A stretch of DNA of 64,000 nucleotides from Viscum album (GCA_963277665.1 OY728133.1:389373962-389437961); one strand, 5' to 3'; positions 38,617 through 50,198 are shown, counted from the first letter of the stretch. Notes: generated from the letters alone by a model not told the origin. Numbers and translations are program-made.

Positions 38617-39020
38617 CACTACAGGAAAACTGAATATTTGCGACGGGCTCCCGTCGCAAAAGGTCTTTTGCGACGGGGCTCCGTCGCAAATCGCTCGTTG
38701 CTGAAAATGGCGTCGCAAATAGGTGTTTTTGCGGCGGTCCCGTCGCAAAAAGATTATTTGAGATGGTATTTTCCTCCCGTCGCAAATGAGTTTTCGTATA
38801 TATATATAAAAAATGTATTTGCGACGGGTCGTCGCAGATATATTAGTTGCGACGGGCCAGAATCCCGTCGCAAATGCGGAATTTAAAAAAATACTTGCGA
38901 CGAAGGTATTTGCGACGGACCGTCGCAGAAAGGTTTTCCCAACGGGTATTCATCCCGTCGCAAATGGTACATTAAAAACACATTTACAAAGGGAATTCCC
39001 GTCGCAAATGTTGCGGTCGA
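38617..39020. repeat. CACTA subterminal repeats, 3' side
   Basis: Copies of TTTGCGACGGG and its complement CCCGTCGCAAA in both orientations, often as facing pairs a few bases apart. In En/Spm-type elements such arrays are binding sites for the TNPA-type protein. Decayed copies include GCGGCGG and GAGATGG variants. Confidence 0.9.
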
Positions 39021-39561
39021 AAATATTAAAAAAAAATAAAAATAAAAAAAAATAATTATTACAAATTGTATAATATTATATAAAAATAATAATAATATTA
39101 ATAATATAAATAAATTATGTTATTATAATATTAATAATAATATATATATATAATATAATTATGAAATATTAATATCAAAAAATAATAATAATATGAATAT
39201 AAATAATATAATATTATATATTACGAAATATTAATATCAAAAAATAATAATAATAGTACTAATATTATTAATTTAATAATATTATTATTAAAATAAATAT
39301 ACATATTTATGAAAAAATAATATTAATATTATTAATATTAATAAAATTATAAAATTATAAACTTCTCAATATTAACAATAAATATAAAATATTAAAAGTA
39401 ATATTACTAAAATAAGCAGACATTAAAAATAATACTAAAAAGTAATAATATATTAAAAAAAATAAAAAAAAATTAAATCACGTAATATTCGTACCAATAT
39501 GAAAGAGGAATTGTAAATAGTTAATATGACAATAAACTATGAACTCAAATGCTTATTACAT
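39021..39561. other. Very AT-rich 3' spacer of CACTA
   Basis: AATAATAAT-type low-complexity sequence between the subterminal repeats and the stop codon of the PTTA-type gene. No other feature seen; it probably includes the 3' untranslated region. Confidence 0.6.
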
Positions 39562-41102
39562 CTAAAAAATCACTAGGGGTGGATAATCTGGATGACATTG
39601 AGGACTTGGAGGAGGTGGTGGAGGAAACTTCTTCCCTAAAATATGATTCAGATGGCGCATATACTCCATATACTCCTGATGTTTCTCCTCATATAGACGT
39701 CTCTCCTCATCCTGATGCTGACGCATCTGCTCCTGCCATCGATGCATCTCCTCATCCTGTTGCTGACGCATCTGCTCCTGCCCCTAACGCAAATCCTCTA
39801 TAAGCTGACTCTGAGCACGCAGTTGCTCCTGATACTGTGAGGCAGAAGATAATGTCTCTCCACGATCTCCTCTCGAGTTGGACGCCGACATCGCAGCAGT
39901 ACCATAATAAGCTACAGGAGTCAAATGAGAGTCGATACCAACTACTTGGCCCTTTTCGAAGCCATATTCAGTTGCCTGCATCCTTGCCGTCTCATCAAAA
40001 TGGTGGGCACTGGTCTGATCACCCGTATCGTCTTGACTCTCAACCTGTGTCTGAGAGTTCGTGGCCTCATATGACTCCTTAAGTTTCAATTAGAAATTAA
40101 AATAATGAAAAGATTATATGCATTTAATTTTCAAACTGAAATGAAAATAATTCTGAACACAATCTGACGCTGGCGGTCACCTCTAATCTCTCCAGTAGCC
40201 GGGTCAGTGTACATCCTCCGATAAATGTCGTACGCCAAAATACCGGGCTGCTAGGATTCCTATATGAATATAAAATAAACTGTTGATATTTAATGTTGTA
40301 TAAAATATTAAAAAAAAGTACTTACCAGATGTTCTCTTTGCACACTGAATGTACGACTACCGGCTCGATGCGTCACCTCTTGTATCCCCCGATTCTGTCG
40401 ACCCAATGCAGATCTCCTCTGAAACCCACCACCCAACTAGTGTGTACATAATCCATCCCAAATGTGAGATGAAATGTACTATGGTCGGTGGGCACTACAG
40501 GACTCATCAAACTCTGTCACTCTGGCTTTCTTCACATCCGTCTTTCTCAAATTATGCAAAAACTGACAGAAACGGTCACGCATAGACACCACCCATGCCG
40601 CGTGGATAGTGGCACGCATGCTCTCATCGATGGGATACCATAAACCCTAATATAAAGTTATTAATGAATTAAATTTCAAAATAAATAATATTTAATTACG
40701 TACAAGCCAATGATCGAACATGGCGGCCTGCACATCAGTGGGAATCTGATCCCATGTGAGCCAGGGCTGAGAAAAATAATTGCGCAAGATAGCGCATCCC
40801 TGTCCAATAGATATATGCGTAAAATTGTGGAAAAAGAACAAATAATCAAACAACTATAATATTAATAAATTATAATGAAATATAAATAAAATACTCAGGT
40901 TACCATACCACCGCGTGTGCGCATCGAATCCAAGAGGTGGACGTCGCTCCGGGATAGGATCTGGAATCATCAGTCTGGCAAGACCATGCCCCCTCCGAGT
41001 GCTCCCTGTAGTGCCAACAACCTGAGGGTCAGATGACTCAAGAACTTCATCATCCATAGGTAGATCAGCCTCCAGCAACTGATGAAACGTTTCTGAGTCC
41101 AT
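39562..41102 (-). pseudogene. CACTA second gene, PTTA/TNPA-type protein, multi-exon
   Basis: Minus-strand exons can be traced. Exon about 41102-40909 begins MDSETFHQLLEADLPMDDEV after a TTTCAG acceptor, contains STRRGHGLARLM and PDPIPERRPPLGF, and ends at a GTATGG donor. Next, near 40855-40705, is HNFTHISIGQGCAILRNYF and WLTWDQIPTDVQAAMFDHWL; then near 40645-40340 comes GLWYPIDESMRATIHAAW, HNLRKTDVKKARVTEFDES and a TAG, continuing to HRAGSRTFSVQREHL; then about 40255-40160 (GILAYDIYRRMYTDPATGEI). The last exon (about 40077-39562) has YEATNSQTQ and a coiled coil with QEQMRQxQDEE repeats and a Pro-rich tail. It matches the plant Ptta/En/Spm transposase family. Nonsense codons include TAG at 39786-39784. 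Exon ends are estimates. Confidence 0.82.
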
Positions 41103-41230
41103 CTGAAACATGAAATGATTGTTATTAGCAAACATTTGAAAATAACTATTATGTATACATATATATTTATTATGATTCTAACCAACATTTTACTGTGTCA
41201 ATGTTCATCTTCATCATCATCTTCATTGTT

Positions 41231-44200
41231 TTAAATGTCAATTTCTTCATCTTCCTTATCAACATCATCAATTTTCATATTAGTTTCACTGTCATCATCT
41301 CTTGTCATTTCAAATTCAGTTGTAACATCATTGACACCATCGTCACCATCGACACTTAACTGTGGGGTGTCATCCTTGATATTCATGTCTCTTTGTGAAA
41401 AAAGATTTGTTTTGAGGAGTGACCTGAAAATTTTCATTTCCTTGCACTTCAGTGGAACCACATTCAGTTTGAGTAAACTGATTTTATCAAGATTTAACTT
41501 TTATTATACTCCACCAATCATCCAAATCTTTTGCAGTAGCAAAATATTTTGCATAATAAATTTGATGTGCTTGATTAGCCAATAAAAATTGTTCATTTAC
41601 TTCAAGAAGAATTTCATGTTTAATATCAAAAATTCCAGGAGTCGAATGAATATGCAAGCCTCTCTCAGTATCCAGCCATCGACATTTAAACATTGTTACA
41701 TAATTATGTCCCAAATAATAGAGTTCAATAATTTCTTCAAGAATGCTGTAAAAGTCAACTTCAATATCTCTATGATGTGATCCCCTAAAAAACACCACTA
41801 TTCATTGTTTTCTTTGATTCCCCATATGCACGTGTATGAAAGCGATAACCATTCACCACATATGCATTATAAGATTTAACCATTTTGGATGGTGGGATAC
41901 TCAATATACACAATAGACTATCAATCTTATCAGCATGTACAGATACCTGAAAATTTGTAAAAACTTTATCACTATTACAAGTAATAAATTGATTTTATAT
42001 GTAAAACCAAAAATGAATGTATGTTACCAGTTTCTGAAACCAGTAGGAAATTTTTTTTTGCCGACGTTCTTCTAAGCCAACTGCTGTAATTTGTGGAAAT
42101 TGTTTCTTGATATGATCATCATATAACCTACAAATACAATATGATTAATTTATTGTAACAGAATCTATAGAATAAGGGATAAGAGCACTCACTGTACAAT
42201 TGGTGACATTTCTTCACAGTTGAGTAGAACATATGTATGAGCTCTATGATGTTCATCATCTGAAATCCATCTATCATGAACTCCACCAAATCCAAGTTCG
42301 GGCTGATTGAAAACTGATAATTGATTGTTCATATCATCATCAACATTCCCCTCGTTCCGGCCCATGCGGTTAAATTTTGAGGGATATTCAGATTCAAAAT
42401 AATGAGAGTAGAACAAAGAAATTTCTTCTTGAAAATAAGCTTCAGCAATTAAGCCTTCAACTGATGCTTTGTTATGGAATTTTTTCTTCAATTTCTACAT
42501 GCATCTCTCAAATGGGTACATCCATCGAAACTGAACCGGACCTCCAAATTTTGTTTCATGTGGAAAATGTAATATCAAATGTTCCATTGAGTCAAAGAAA
42601 GTTGGCAGAAATATTTTTTCCAATTTGCATATAATTACAACAATAGCTTCTGCCAGTTTTCTTAGTGTATCGTAGTCTGTTGTCGCCGCAGACATGTCTC
42701 AGAAAAAATATGATATATCTGTTATCGAATCCCAAATCTTATAATTCAACAAACCTCGTAATCTAATAGGCATAAGTCTTTCCATTATAAAATGACAATC
42801 ATGACTTTTTAATCTGGTAATATGACCATTTTTAACACATCTGCCCAAGTTGGAAGCATAGCCATCTAGAAGTCTCAAATCTAAAATCCACTGACAAAAT
42901 AATAAGCGACTCTCTTTGGTTAGTGTATAAGCTTCTTTTGGCTTCATTAATCTCTATGATCTGACATTTTCAAACAATTCAAGTTCTGGTCGCCTGCAAA
43001 TTTGGGCAAGATCTAATCATGCCTTTACATTATCTTTGGTTTTACCCGGTGTATCCAAAACTGTATGAAATAAATTATCAAAACAGTTCTTCTCAATATG
43101 CATGACATCCAACATGTGTCAGACCAACAAATAATACCAATATGGCAGATTCCAAAAAATGCTTCGTCTTGTCCAATTGTGTTCTTTTCCAAAACCATGA
43201 ATTTTCTGTTGGTTTATTGTCGGTCCAAAAGTGATGGAAGGTAATGAAAATACAACTGATTGTAACTCTGTACCTGAGATCATTTTTGGAGGTTCATCTC
43301 TTTCAATTCCGCCTTTTCTGAAATGAGATTTATTCCTCCGAAAAGGATGATCGATGGAAGAAATCTATGATGACAGTCAAAATAGCAAGGTTTTTTTCCA
43401 TTCACGAGCATAAATTCTTTGTTGTCTCCCATACAGTAAGGACATGATTTTGGACCATGTGTACTCCAGCCATATAACATACCATATTCCGGGAAGTCAC
43501 TAATTGTCCACATCAAAGAAGCTTTCATTACAAAATTCTGTTTCGCAGCAGTATCATATGTACCAACACAATGACTCCACAATAAATTTAACTCATCAAT
43601 CAATGGTTTCAAATAAACATCAATATTATTTTTCGGATGTCCTGGGATTAATAATGTCAAAAAGTTATAAGGCTCTTTCATAAACATCCATGGAGGCAAA
43701 TTGTACGGAGTTATAATGATAGGCCAACATGAATACTGACTACCAAAAGATCCAAATGGACAAAAATTGTCAGTAGAAAGACCCAATCCCACGTTCCGGG
43801 ATTATAAAGCAAAAGACGGATGCACTTGATCATTATGTTTCCATGAATCACCATCAGATGGAGAATCAAGCTTTTACCGTTTGAAATATTGGTTTTGTGC
43901 CATGACATCATTGTCGCTGTGTGTAAGTGGGAAATATCTCAACTATTTTATAGGAATCAATCCATACTTCCCTGATTGAGCTTCTTTATACCTCGATTGT
44001 CCACATGTGGGACAACTATCCAACGACTCATTTTCACCAGAATATAAGATGAAATCATTTGAACATGCATGGATCTTTTGATAACTAAGGCCTAGATTAC
44101 GAATGAGTATTTTTCTCTCATAATAATTAGAAGGAAACACATTTCCTTCAGGTAACAATGCATTAACCAAAGAAAATATCTGATCAAAACAGTTATTTGA

Positions 44201-44662
44201 CATTCCATTATCTGATTTAATAGCCATAAATTTTGCAACTGCTTCTCATTTGCTTATCTTGCAACTAGGATATAATGCATCCTCAGCAGACCTGAACAAC
44301 TCAGCAAATTCAGATGGTGCCAACTCGGGAGGTAAATAAATATCATCCTCGATTTCTGTTTGTTGAACGGATGACCCTGCAACATCATGTACTAAATTCT
44401 GAAATCATTATGGATCCAAAATCAAATTATTAGTATCTTCTCTGGAACTACGTTCACTATGTTGATACCAAAAAAATATAATCTGATTGAAAACCATAAC
44501 GCAAGAGATGTTTCCCAACTATGTCAAATGTCTCAAACATTTTCAGAGCACAATTTTAACAAGGACAATTAATTGTCCCTTTTGAAACAAATTTTGGGGT
44601 TGATGATGAAAATGATAAGAAAGATTCAAAACCATCAACATATACAGGATTTAAACTAGAAC
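41231..44662 (-). pseudogene. TNP2-type CACTA transposase, main part
   Basis: Reading right to left: a transposase-associated Cys/His domain (GTINCPC ... HLLRYGFQSDYIF, 44590-44440); the TNP2 core with KIHACSNDFILYSGENE and CPTCGQSRYK (44090-43990), YSCWPIIITPYNLPPWMFMK, NNIDVYLKPLIDELNLLW, TISDFPEYGMLYGWSTHG and CPYC (43750-43420); YTLTKESRLLFCQWI and LKSHDCHFIMERLMPIRLRG (42940-42750); a DUF4218-like part (FGGPVQFRWMYPFERCM, near 42540); then a DUF4216-like part (VDFYSILEEIIELYYLG, 41760) and an acidic tail ending at TAA 41231. Introns are visible: CAG/GTGAGT donor at 42192 with TTGTAG acceptor before 42127, and donor at 42027 with TTTTCAG acceptor before 41946. Many stops and frame shifts. 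The first ~15 codons are cut off by the solo LTR. Confidence 0.93.
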
Positions 44663-46435
44663 TATAGCATCCCGCCTTTTTATAACATAACTTTTCATTA
44701 CATTCTACAAAACCGAGGATCTTTAAGGTTTAGTGTCTTGGAAACCAGGAACTTATTACATGAGAAAAAAAACATTCTTCTTAAACACTTGAAAGGCTTC
44801 TCTCTAAGTTCATCCTAGGATTATTACTGCATCTCATAACCTGGGGACATACATCAAAATAAAGGGTGAGCAGAAGGCCGAGTAATGGAACAAGAGAAAC
44901 ATTTAATATGTGAACGTGAGATACATCAACTATGTCATGAAAAAGAACTTTAAGGCATGGGAAAGAAATCATGTGGCATATCATAATAAAAATAACATTT
45001 TTCATAACTTTAAGATGTGCCTACATCATTTAACATAGACAATCATGAACATATCACCATGGTCCATCCCTAAGGTGTCATTTGAAAATTACCAAGGTTA
45101 TTCACCAAGATATCGTGAAAATTGTAATCTCTAGTGGTTACATCATTACCCAATGCATTGGAGCGCTATCAGGGCGCACCCTTAAATTTTCCTTTATTAT
45201 AATGTGAGCCACATATATCATCATAAAACATTTCATAAATAACCCATATATCATAAAATGAATGGGTTTCATTTCATAATCATAACGTTTTAAAAACTGC
45301 TTCAAAGACATGATCTTTACGTCACTTTAAAACCCACAGAAGGGGAGAGTGGGTCTCATGTATGTAAATCCCAGAATTTAAAATAGAACATTTTGATATA
45401 TATGTGAATAAACCTATAGAAATAAGATCTTTGAGTATTAAATTTATAACATAAAATAATTTTGAGAATAGAGATAGGCATTTTGAGACGAAAATTCTGC
45501 AGCATAACAGCTATGTTTTGGGGTTTTAGAAAACATTGAAAAGAGAGGCGACATGGGTAAAACATTCATAAATGACCCGTAAAACATTATAGGGACAGAA
45601 TAAGAAGGATATATGAAAATTTTAATGAAATTTTAAGGAAATAACATTTGAAATGAAAAACATGGAAGGAAGAAAAAAATTAGATTTCACTTATGAAAGT
45701 TCGGCAGCCTAATGGCGTTACTTAAACTTCAAAAAAAATAATTTGAAAAGATCAAATAGGGTCTCTCATCAGGTGAACAGAAGTGTTCAGTATGATAGAT
45801 ATAGAGATCATACCCCAACATAATTAAAAGGAACTTGAAAGACTTTACATGAAAGTAGAACATTGAAAAGAATGAGAAGGGTGAAAGAATCACTTAAAAA
45901 TTCAGCAGCCTAACGGCATCACTTAAACTTCAACAAAAATTAATTGATGAGATCAAATAGGGTCTCTCATAATATGAACATAAAATTTCAGTATGATAGA
46001 TATATAGATCATACCCCAACATAGTAAAAAGGAACTTGAAAGACTTTACATGAAAGTAGAACTTTGAAAAATGAGAAAGGTGAAAGAATCCCTTAAAAAT
46101 TCGGCAGCCTAACGGCGCCACATAAACATTCATAAAACGAAATGATGAGAGTAAGAGGGGGTCTCTCATAATATGAAAATAAAAAGTACAGTATAATGAA
46201 GATAAAATAACATCCTAAAACATAAGAACATGGATCATAAAAGAAATGACATAAAAGATATTACTTGAAAAGAAAGAGAGAGGTCGGATCCCTTACCTTA
46301 AAACGTAACTCTTAAAACTAAAAGTTTTAGACCTTGAGGGCTTGGGGGAACCTTGAGAAGACTCCTTGGGAGGTAAGGAGAGAATAAATATGTTGAGAAT
46401 GATTTTGGAGTCAAAAGGATGAGAGAATGTCTTGG

Positions 46436-46443
46436 TATTTATA
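46436..46443 (-). promoter_or_regulatory. TATA box of solo LTR
   Basis: TATAAATA on the minus strand, followed by CCAAGACATTCTC, at a place comparable to the TATA boxes of the other LTRs. Confidence 0.55.
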
Positions 46444-47245
46444 GGGAATGTGAGGGGACAAGGCATTAATGGCCAAGGGACACCTCATAAGTGGGTTTCT
46501 CAAAACCATGTGCTCTCCCAAGATATTTCCCATGAAGTTAGGACACATGGGGCCCCCAATACAATAAATAATCATCATTGGTCTTCCAACCCATAAAATA
46601 TCTCATGACATCATCATGAAACAGTTATTATGTCATTAAACATATTAAAACCCTAAAATTGTATTTTTACTATTCACAGAAAATTCATTTTTTCAGAAAA
46701 ATTCCCAAAAAATACCATAACATAATATCGATTCTCTGAGTTCAAAAATGAAATCGATTTTATAAAAATAATTTTCTAAATATTTTTAATTTAATTTTTA
46801 ATTAAAAAACACTATTCATATGAAAAAACTAATACTTGAATAATAATTTATGAAACCGTTTTTAACCATTTTATTGAATCACATTACTTAATCAAAGTGC
46901 CTAGATTATATTAATTCTTTTTTTAAGTGAGATTACTAATCCATTTGGTCACATTACTAATCCTAAGCATAAATCACTATTCATAATTTACTATTCATCA
47001 AAAATTATGTTGATCTTATTAGACTCTAAATTTCGTACTGAACATAATTTTAGAAGACCATTTTTTGAAAATCATTACACATTTTTAATTATTTAAGCTG
47101 TGCATAAACATTTTTTAAAATATCCTCTCTCTAAAATTCATCAAAAATAAGAATGCTATATTTATCTGGACATTTGAAAATTCATAAACTTCATCATAAG
47201 AAGATATCAAAATTTTTATTTAAAACAAAGGATTACACAAGGTAG

Positions 47246-47515
47246 TTACGGTCTCCTTACATAGCCCCTTATCACACCGGCATATGACCTAAGGGTAAGG
47301 TGTGCTAAGGTGAGGGAATCCGAGGGAGGCTCGACCAACATCGCACGAGTAATAATTTCTATCAGTTTGAACTTCTCGCGAAGGCGATTCCGTTCTAGCT
47401 TCACACGATGAAGTTCGGCTTGGGTTTGGTCCAGAGCAAAGCCCAGTGGTGCTACCTCCTTCCCAAGTTCTGTTAGATGGGCTTCGATCGGTCCAAGACT
47501 ACTGGCTGAGGCCAT
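47246..47515 (-). CDS. Uninterrupted 89-codon ORF inside solo LTR
   Basis: ATG 47515 to stop at 47246. The protein starts MASASSLGPIEAHLTELGKE and has heptad-like spacing through QTQAELHRVKLERNRLREKF, suggesting a short coiled coil, then a PPSDSLTLAHLTLRSYAG tail. GC content (about half) is far above the surrounding ~30%. An AAATAAA motif follows the stop, as in an mRNA end. I do not recognise the family; such N-terminal coiled coils occur in plant retrotransposon gag proteins, so a captured gag or gene fragment is possible. It lies in the ~860 bp that other LTRs of this lineage lack. Confidence 0.45.
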   Translation of the reverse strand: MASASSLGPIEAHLTELGKEVAPLGFALDQTQAELHRVKLERNRLREKFKLIEIITRAMLVEPPSDSLTLAHLTLRSYAGVIRGYVRRP

Positions 47516-47752
47516 CGAATCTTATTTCTATATTAATTATCCAAGATTACTTGTATTTAGAGACAATAATCAAAACGTTTAGTTTCCAGTGCTCATATTG
47601 ACCAATGGTCATATAACAGTCAAAACCCAATGGTATCATTTTAATTATACTCATGTTATCAAATGAAATAGTATTGTTGAGTATAAAAAAATAAAATAAA
47701 ATAACACAAACAATCAGGAAACAAGATTTATTCAAAATTTTGGGCCGTTACA

Positions 47753-47796
47753 AAAACCGTTTGGATTTCTGTGCTGATTTATCGAAGCACGATCAT
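47753..47796 (-). pseudogene. First codons of TNP2, separated by solo LTR
   Basis: On the minus strand, ATG at 47796-47794 followed (after an apparent 1-base loss) by DRASINQHRNPNGF. The frame would continue at 44657 with LNPVYVDGFESFL, the usual order in TNP2 N-termini. The LTR at 44663-47752 lies exactly between. Assignment rests on the matching TNP2 N-terminal pattern and on the direct repeat flanking the LTR. Confidence 0.75.
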
Positions 47797-48107
47797 ATAA
47801 TAATAATTGATGTCGATTTCCTTGTTCTATATTCATATATATGTTTCTAAAAAATTTAAAACCATTACTATTGTTAAATAATTTGATATAAGAAACAATA
47901 TCCTAAAAAAATAAGATACATAATTAAAGTTATTTATTAGTAATTACCAATAATTATAGGCGACATAGTTAGTTTGTAATCATCCCCACTAATTATTATT
48001 AATATAGAAATACTTGGAAAAATGAAATATGATTGAATAACGAAATAAAATTTTTGTAATCATCGTTGTGAAGATTATATTACTAATTATTCGGATTTTT
48101 CCGACGG
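47797..48107. other. CACTA leader between TNP2 start and hairpin cluster
   Basis: AT-rich, no motif recognised. On the minus strand this is the leader directly upstream of the TNP2 start. Confidence 0.5.
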
Positions 48108-48222
48108 CTCATCTCTTTTTTACTTTCTCTCGAATGAAATCAGTATGAAAAACTTTCTCTGACATACATTAGAGAACATTTTTCATACTGATTTCAGTGG
48201 GACAAAGTAGCAAAGATATGAG
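48108..48222. ncRNA. Hairpin 1 of CACTA leader (115 nt), miRNA-precursor-like
   Basis: Arms 48108-48160 and about 48168-48222 are complementary with few mismatches, including a perfect GAAATCAGTATGAAAAA block (48135-48151) against its complement, and a short loop near GACATACAT. Size and pairing resemble a plant miRNA precursor. No expression evidence; it may be only a foldback sequence. Confidence 0.5.
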
Positions 48223-48319
48223 AAGTTGAACAAAAGATAGTTGTCAATCCGCTGGAAATTGTGAAAATTTATAACCATGTACTTGAATTTATTTGATTTT
48301 TGATTAAATTTTTTTGTAA

Positions 48320-48728
48320 TTATTACTAATTATTACAAATCTCAATATATCCAACAGATTTTGCTTTATTCTTAACATGTTCAAATCTTAAAGAGTCGTC
48401 AATTTTCAGGTCATGCCCAATAAAAAGTTTGCGTCCACCTTGTCCAATTTAAACTCTATAATTTTCCTTACACGGTTGATCACAAGTAGTGTTGCAATAG
48501 GATGACACAAGTAATGAGAAAGACATGACTTGGGTTGTACTATTGCAACGCTACTTGCGAGGTGATCAACCAAGCAAGAACAATTATAGAGTTTACATTG
48601 GACACGGTTGACGCAAACTTTTTATTGGGCATGACCTGAAAATTGGCGCCGCTTTAAGATTTGAACTATTAAGAATAAAGGAAAACATGTTGAAAATATT
48701 GACAATTGTAATATTTTATAATTTTTTT
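48320..48728. ncRNA. Hairpin 2 of CACTA leader (~410 nt), long inverted repeat
   Basis: Arms of roughly 200 bp. The core 48366-48500 pairs with 48541-48680 at close to 90 percent identity, for example AGGTCATGCCCAATAAAAAG at 48409-48428 against its complement in the right arm. The loop is only a few bases around 48518-48524. Unlike hairpins 1 and 3 in sequence. A transcript through it would fold into a long double strand suited to Dicer-like cutting. Confidence 0.6.
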
Positions 48729-48841
48729 ATAATTTTAATAATATTAATATTTTTGTATAAATATTAAACATATAATAATAAAATAATTATATTATAAGTA
48801 TTATTTAACTATTAATATTAGAGTAATATAATATGTTATAT

Positions 48842-48916
48842 TATGTTACTATTTATGTTACTAATTATATTACTAATTATGTTACTAATTATGTTACTAA
48901 TTGTGTTATTAATTAG
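48842..48916 (+). repeat. 12-bp tandem repeat TATGTTACTAAT
   Basis: Six units at 48842, 48854, 48866, 48878, 48890 and 48902 with small changes, between hairpins 2 and 3. Confidence 0.8.
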
Positions 48917-48984
48917 AAATGCGAAGATATGCATATAGTTCGGGTGGTTAATCAATCAATGAATAGAAAAACAAACATAATTAA

Positions 48985-49213
48985 CCGCTCATCTACGTCA
49001 ATTTTCATTTCATTTGTGTGTTGAGGTTGACAGGAAACTTCTCCCTCCACATCTAATATGTGCTTTTACTGTCAAAATTATAAACCTCCTCACCTCTATA
49101 TTGGGGAGGAGGTTCATAATTTTGACAGTAAAAGCAGATATTACATGTGGAGGCAGAAGTTTCCTGTCAAGCCTCAATACACAAATGAAAAGAAAATTGA
49201 GGTAGATGAGCGG
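48985..49213. ncRNA. Hairpin 3 of CACTA leader (229 nt), long inverted repeat
   Basis: Arms 48985-49095 and 49102-49213 are about 93 percent complementary (CTTTTACTGTCAAAATTAT at 49063-49081 is one exact block), with a loop of about six bases near 49096-49101. It is the most perfect of the three. The short ORFs across it are by-products of the palindrome. Confidence 0.6.
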
Positions 49214-49220
49214 TCAAACA

Positions 49221-49680
49221 CGTTTCCTAATTATCCTAATTATTTCCTATTTATCCTAATTGTTTCCTAATTATCCTAATTGTTTCCTAATTATCTTAAT
49301 TGTTTCCTAATTGTTTTTCCTAATTGTTTCCGAATTGTTTCCTAATTATTTCCTAATTGTTTCCTAATTAAATCTAATTGTTTCCTAATTAAATCTAATT
49401 GTTTCCTAATTAAATCTAATTGTTTCCTAATTAAATCTAATTGTTTCCTAATTAAATCTAATTGTTTCCTAATTAAATCTAATTATTTCCTAATTAAATC
49501 TAATTGTTTCCTAATTAAATCTAATTGTTTCCTAATTAAATCTAATTGTTTACTAATTAAATCTAATTGTTTCGTAATTAAATATAATTGTTTCCTAATT
49601 ATTTTAATTGTTCCCTATTTATTTCAATTGTTTCCTAATTATTTTAATTGTTTCCTTATTATTTTTAATCAATCAAATCT
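49221..49680 (+). repeat. Minisatellite, 20-21 bp TTTCCTAATTAAATCTAATTG
   Basis: An initial ~20-bp form (TTTCCTAATTATCCTAATTG) gives way to eleven units at exact 21-bp spacing (AAATCTAATT at 49370, 49391, 49412 and on to 49580), then degenerate units. It lies in the CACTA leader directly beside hairpin 3. Confidence 0.9.
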
Positions 49681-49776
49681 AATTTTTTTCTAATTATTTG
49701 ATAATTATTTTAATTAAATCTAATTATTTCTTAATTATTTGATAATTATATATTTATTTCAAATTATTACCAAAAC

Positions 49777-49924
49777 ATCCCCCGACAGTGTCGAACCAAG
49801 AGTGCAGCAAGGCCCGTTGTCGTGTACCAGGTTACCCTGAGTCAAGCTCGAAACACCTTGTCAATGTTTTCACTCCTAGGTACATCTATGTCAGAGGTGC
49901 CTCTACTTGTTCGTATCCAGACAA
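49777..49924 (-). other. Block shared with gypsy leader 562-710
   Basis: On the minus strand this reads TTGTCTGGATACGAACAAGT ... CACGACAACGGGCCTTGCTG ... TCGGGGGAT, matching the leader of element A over ~148 bp at roughly 80 percent identity by eye, with sharp ends. In both elements it is in the sense direction between promoter and first gene. Its other strand is open in both copies. Nature unknown. Confidence 0.8.
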
Positions 49925-50198
49925 GGATTATTTGGTACAAGCACATAAACTAATTATACTATATAGCTAAACATTCTATTAAAAAAAATAAAATTAACAA
50001 TTAAAAATAAAATTAACAATTAAAAATAATTGAACAATTAAAAAAATATACATACCTTTAGTAATCTGCGCCTTATAACTCCTTCCTTCCTCATCTCAAA
50101 AGAAAAAATTAAAACAAAAAAAAATTTCTACTTAGAACTGAAAATTATAGAGAGAGAAGAATAAAGATCTTAATGTTATGAAAAAAACGGATGGGGTG
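49925..50198 (-). other. CACTA leader next to promoter
   Basis: AT-rich with a CT-rich stretch (minus strand, about 50155-50140) typical of plant 5' leaders. Nothing else recognised. Confidence 0.45.

Larger units (their letters stand above)
44663..47752 (-). mobile_element. Solo LTR, chromovirus-type, in TNP2
   Basis: On the minus strand it starts TGTAACGGCCC (47752) and ends GCGGGATGCTATA (44663), a decayed form of GGGATGTTACA. The flanks are GTTTT and GTTCT on that strand, a 5-bp target duplication with one change. The interior resembles the LTRs of elements A and B (the segment with ATTTTTGAACTCAGAGAATCG near 46730 equals ATTTTTGGATTCGGAATATCG near 3190) but carries about 860 extra bases in its 5' part. 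No second LTR or internal region is present, so it is probably a solo LTR left by recombination. Confidence 0.85.

Noticed and set aside
38617..39020. CRISPR-like array
   Set aside because: Repeats occur in both orientations with irregular spacing and belong to a transposon end in plant DNA.
40970..41188. Minus-strand ORF overlapping the PTTA exon in another frame
   Set aside because: It is a shadow of the PTTA exon and preceding intron; a similar shadow occurs at 58154-58336.
47246..47515. The ORF in the solo LTR as a host gene
   Set aside because: It lies wholly inside an LTR bounded by a target duplication; kept only as an unexplained ORF.
49014..49270. Short plus-strand ORFs over hairpin 3
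   Set aside because: They are explained by the palindrome; both arms give open frames by complementarity.
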